NCBI RefSeq assembly: GCF_900215355.1
Contig: NZ_OBEA01000006.1
Location: forward strand, 186,001-250,000
Direction: 5' to 3'
From: Pseudooceanicola antarcticus
GTDB taxonomy: Bacteria > Pseudomonadota > Alphaproteobacteria > Rhodobacterales > Rhodobacteraceae
Length of the DNA: 64,000 bases
Every line of letters starts with the position of its first letter. Positions within the stretch are counted from its first letter, which is position 1. This document shows positions 62,580-64,000 of the stretch, piece by piece. The notes under the pieces were generated by a model. That model had not been told where the DNA came from. It worked only from the letters and a program-made list of their open reading frames with translations, and made no database searches. Position numbers and translations under genes: made by a program.

Positions 62580-63455
62580 TTGACCTTCAAACATGCATCC
62601 TTCGGCCTCGTCGCCGCCCTCCTCGCCTCCACCGCCGCCCATGCCGAGGGCGAGCCGCCCGCCGAAATCGCGCCCATCAAGGCCGGCGGCTACGAGGCCG
62701 GTGTCGACGGCACCTTCGCCCCCCATGCCTTCCCCACGCTGGACGGTGGCGTGCAGGGCTTCAACATCGACCTGGCCGCCGCCATGGCCGAGAAGCTGGG
62801 CGTCGAGATCGGCATCGTTCCGGGCCAGTACACCGGCCTCTTCCCGGCGCTGCACTCGGAAACCTTCGACTATATCGCCGCCCCCACCACGGTGACCGCA
62901 GAGCGTTCCAAGACGCTGCTCTTCACCGAGGGCTTCATGGAAACCAACTTCGGCTTCGCCACCCTGACCGGCTCTGACATCGACTCGGTCGAGGACCTGA
63001 AGGGCAAGACCGTCACGGCCAACAAGGGTTCGCTCTACGAGACCTGGCTGACCGAGAAAGCCGAAGAATGGGACATGACCGTGCTGACCTTCGGCTCCCA
63101 GGCCGATGCCTTCGAGGCCGTCACCTCGGGCCGTGCCGATGCCTCGATGGCGGGCATGACCGTGACCGCATGGGCCGGCAAGCAGAACCCGCGCCTGGAG
63201 TTCGCCTTCCAGATCAACACCGGCCTCAGCTGGGCGCTGCCCTTCCGTCGTGACGATTATGCCACCCGGAACCTCTTCGACTCGGTCCTGGAGTGCCTGA
63301 AGACCGACGGCACCATGGCCGCCCTCTCCGAGAAGTGGTTCGGCCTGACCCCGGAAGAAGGCGAGCTGATCGTCACCCCCGACGCCGGCTACGGCACCCC
63401 CGGCTTCGAGGGCTACCAGCCCGACGAGCACGAGGTCTCCTGCACCTTCGAGTGA
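62580..63455 (+). CDS. Polar amino-acid ABC transporter substrate-binding protein, family 3 (TTG start)
   Basis: The 291-residue protein has a signal peptide (FGLVAALLASTAAHA) and the SBP_bac_3 fold (VQGFNIDLAAAMAEKLGVEI, LFTEGFMETNFGFATL). The TTG at 62580 is supported by AGGAGACC 7 bases upstream; no ATG fits. It is followed at once by an intercistronic hairpin and the ATPase gene. The amino acid bound cannot be fixed from sequence. Confidence 0.92.
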   Translation: MTFKHASFGLVAALLASTAAHAEGEPPAEIAPIKAGGYEAGVDGTFAPHAFPTLDGGVQGFNIDLAAAMAEKLGVEIGIVPGQYTGLFPALHSETFDYIAAPTTVTAERSKTLLFTEGFMETNFGFATLTGSDIDSVEDLKGKTVTANKGSLYETWLTEKAEEWDMTVLTFGSQADAFEAVTSGRADASMAGMTVTAWAGKQNPRLEFAFQINTGLSWALPFRRDDYATRNLFDSVLECLKTDGTMAALSEKWFGLTPEEGELIVTPDAGYGTPGFEGYQPDEHEVSCTFE

Positions 63456-63475
63456 CCCCCGTCACTCGTCCCCAC

Positions 63476-63501
63476 CGGGCCGGGGGCTTGCCTCCGGCCC
63501 G
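63476..63501 (+). other. Intercistronic hairpin
   Basis: CGGGCCGG and CCGGCCCG form a perfect 8-bp stem between the binding-protein and ATPase genes. Such hairpins often raise the level of the upstream binding-protein mRNA over the rest of the operon. Confidence 0.5.
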
Positions 63502-63525
63502 ACCACCTCAGTTCCAGGTTTGCAC

Positions 63526-64000
63526 ATGACGGCAGCACAGCCCCTCCCCACGCTAGAAATCACCGCGCTGGAAAAGCGCTTCGGAGAGACGCAGGTGCTG
63601 CGCTCCATCGACCTGAAGGTCCAGAACGGCGAGCTGGTCTTCGTGATCGGCCCCTCGGGTTCGGGCAAATCCACCATGCTGCGCTGCTGCAACCGCCTGG
63701 AAGAGCCCACCTCGGGCGCGATCCACGTCAACGGCAAGCCGATGCTGGGCATCCCCCGGAAAGAGCTGGACCGCATGCGCCTGCAGGTCGGCATGGTCTT
63801 CCAGGGCTTCTTCCTCTACCCGCATCTTTCGGCGCTGAAGAACGTCACGCTGGCGCAACGCAAGGCGCTTGGCCGCTCCAAGGCCGAGGCCGAGGCCCGC
63901 GCGCTGGAAATGCTGGACAAGGTGGGCCTGAAGCACAAGGCCGATGCCATGCCGTCAGAGCTTTCGGGCGGCCAGCAGCAGCGTGTGGCCATCGCCCGCG
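63526..64000 (+). CDS. Polar amino-acid ABC transporter ATPase (3' end outside window)
   Basis: The frame is open from ATG 63526 to the window end, giving 158 codons. Walker A is GPSGSGKSTML, the Q-loop region is GMVFQGFFLYPHL, and the signature LSGGQQQRVAIAR is reached at the very end. This is the GlnQ/HisP type of amino-acid importer ATPase and pairs with the binding protein upstream. Permease genes should follow outside the window. Confidence 0.93.
   Translation, partial: MTAAQPLPTLEITALEKRFGETQVLRSIDLKVQNGELVFVIGPSGSGKSTMLRCCNRLEEPTSGAIHVNGKPMLGIPRKELDRMRLQVGMVFQGFFLYPHLSALKNVTLAQRKALGRSKAEAEARALEMLDKVGLKHKADAMPSELSGGQQQRVAIAR

Overview
The window is GC-rich, densely packed DNA from an alphaproteobacterium, most likely of the Rhodobacteraceae/Roseobacteraceae group (order Rhodobacterales). 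Four things support this: a complete gene transfer agent (GTA) cluster of the Rhodobacter capsulatus type, an E1-beta pyruvate dehydrogenase subunit with its own lipoyl-type N-terminal region, SOS boxes of the GAAC-N7-GAAC form, and the fabD-fabG-acpP-fabF-mltG order. I cannot name a genus. The window looks chromosomal; I see no integrase, transposase, rRNA or CRISPR array.

Layout. 1-3735: the end of the pyruvate dehydrogenase operon (pdhB, pdhC), a terminator, and a DUF2278/lamin-tail protein. 3741-4614: cysE on the minus strand. 4736-18945: a 17-gene GTA cluster on the minus strand, read from the small terminase subunit (18945) to the large tail-tip protein (4736). It is interrupted only by an unusual 338-base gap between the large terminase and portal genes, which holds an intrinsic terminator and six tandem 14-base repeats. 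19207-24219: the fatty-acid synthesis and peptidoglycan genes mltG, fabF, acpP, fabG and fabD. 24463-26677: a cytochrome b561-YceI fusion and a second, stand-alone YceI protein, convergent. 26678-28552: a gap with REP-like repeats, then rpsF-rpsR-rplI. 28620-34000: dialkylglycine decarboxylase with a divergent Lrp/AsnC regulator, a rhamnosyltransferase-like protein, trigger factor and a double PilJ-domain protein. 34339-37576: an ABC exporter and a MosC-like MFS transporter. 37614-43163: the SOS mutagenesis cassette imuA-imuB-dnaE2 with two LexA-type boxes. 43185-50022: a minus-strand selenium cassette (mnmH, selD, a PhnDCE-like ABC importer thought to carry selenium oxyanions), followed by a C39-like peptidase and an MpaB-like oxygenase. 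50182-50265: tRNA-Leu(UAG). 50492-57889: a dipeptide-type ABC importer co-translated with a CocE/NonD hydrolase, divergent from a LysR regulator. 59048-62147: a short-chain dehydrogenase, a VOC protein, a second LysR regulator and a GhrA-like 2-hydroxyacid dehydrogenase. 62580-64000: the start of a polar amino-acid ABC importer, cut by the window end.

How parts work together. The GTA genes cover DNA packaging (TerS, TerL), head (portal, protease, capsid, head-formation protein), neck (adaptor, stopper, tail terminator), tail (tube, chaperones, tape measure) and tail tip (distal tail, hub, peptidase, megatron), so the particle module looks intact. GTA regulators and head-spike or fibre genes are not here. 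ImuA, ImuB and DnaE2 form the damage-inducible mutasome. The selenium cassette links probable uptake to selenophosphate synthesis (SelD) and 2-selenouridine formation in tRNA (MnmH). The dpp-like importer and CocE hydrolase look like one uptake-and-hydrolysis unit.

The most interesting items are the terminator plus repeat array inside the GTA cluster, the LexA box buried in imuA just before imuB, the selenium cassette with its extra peptidase and oxygenase, and a 60-base dispersed repeat.
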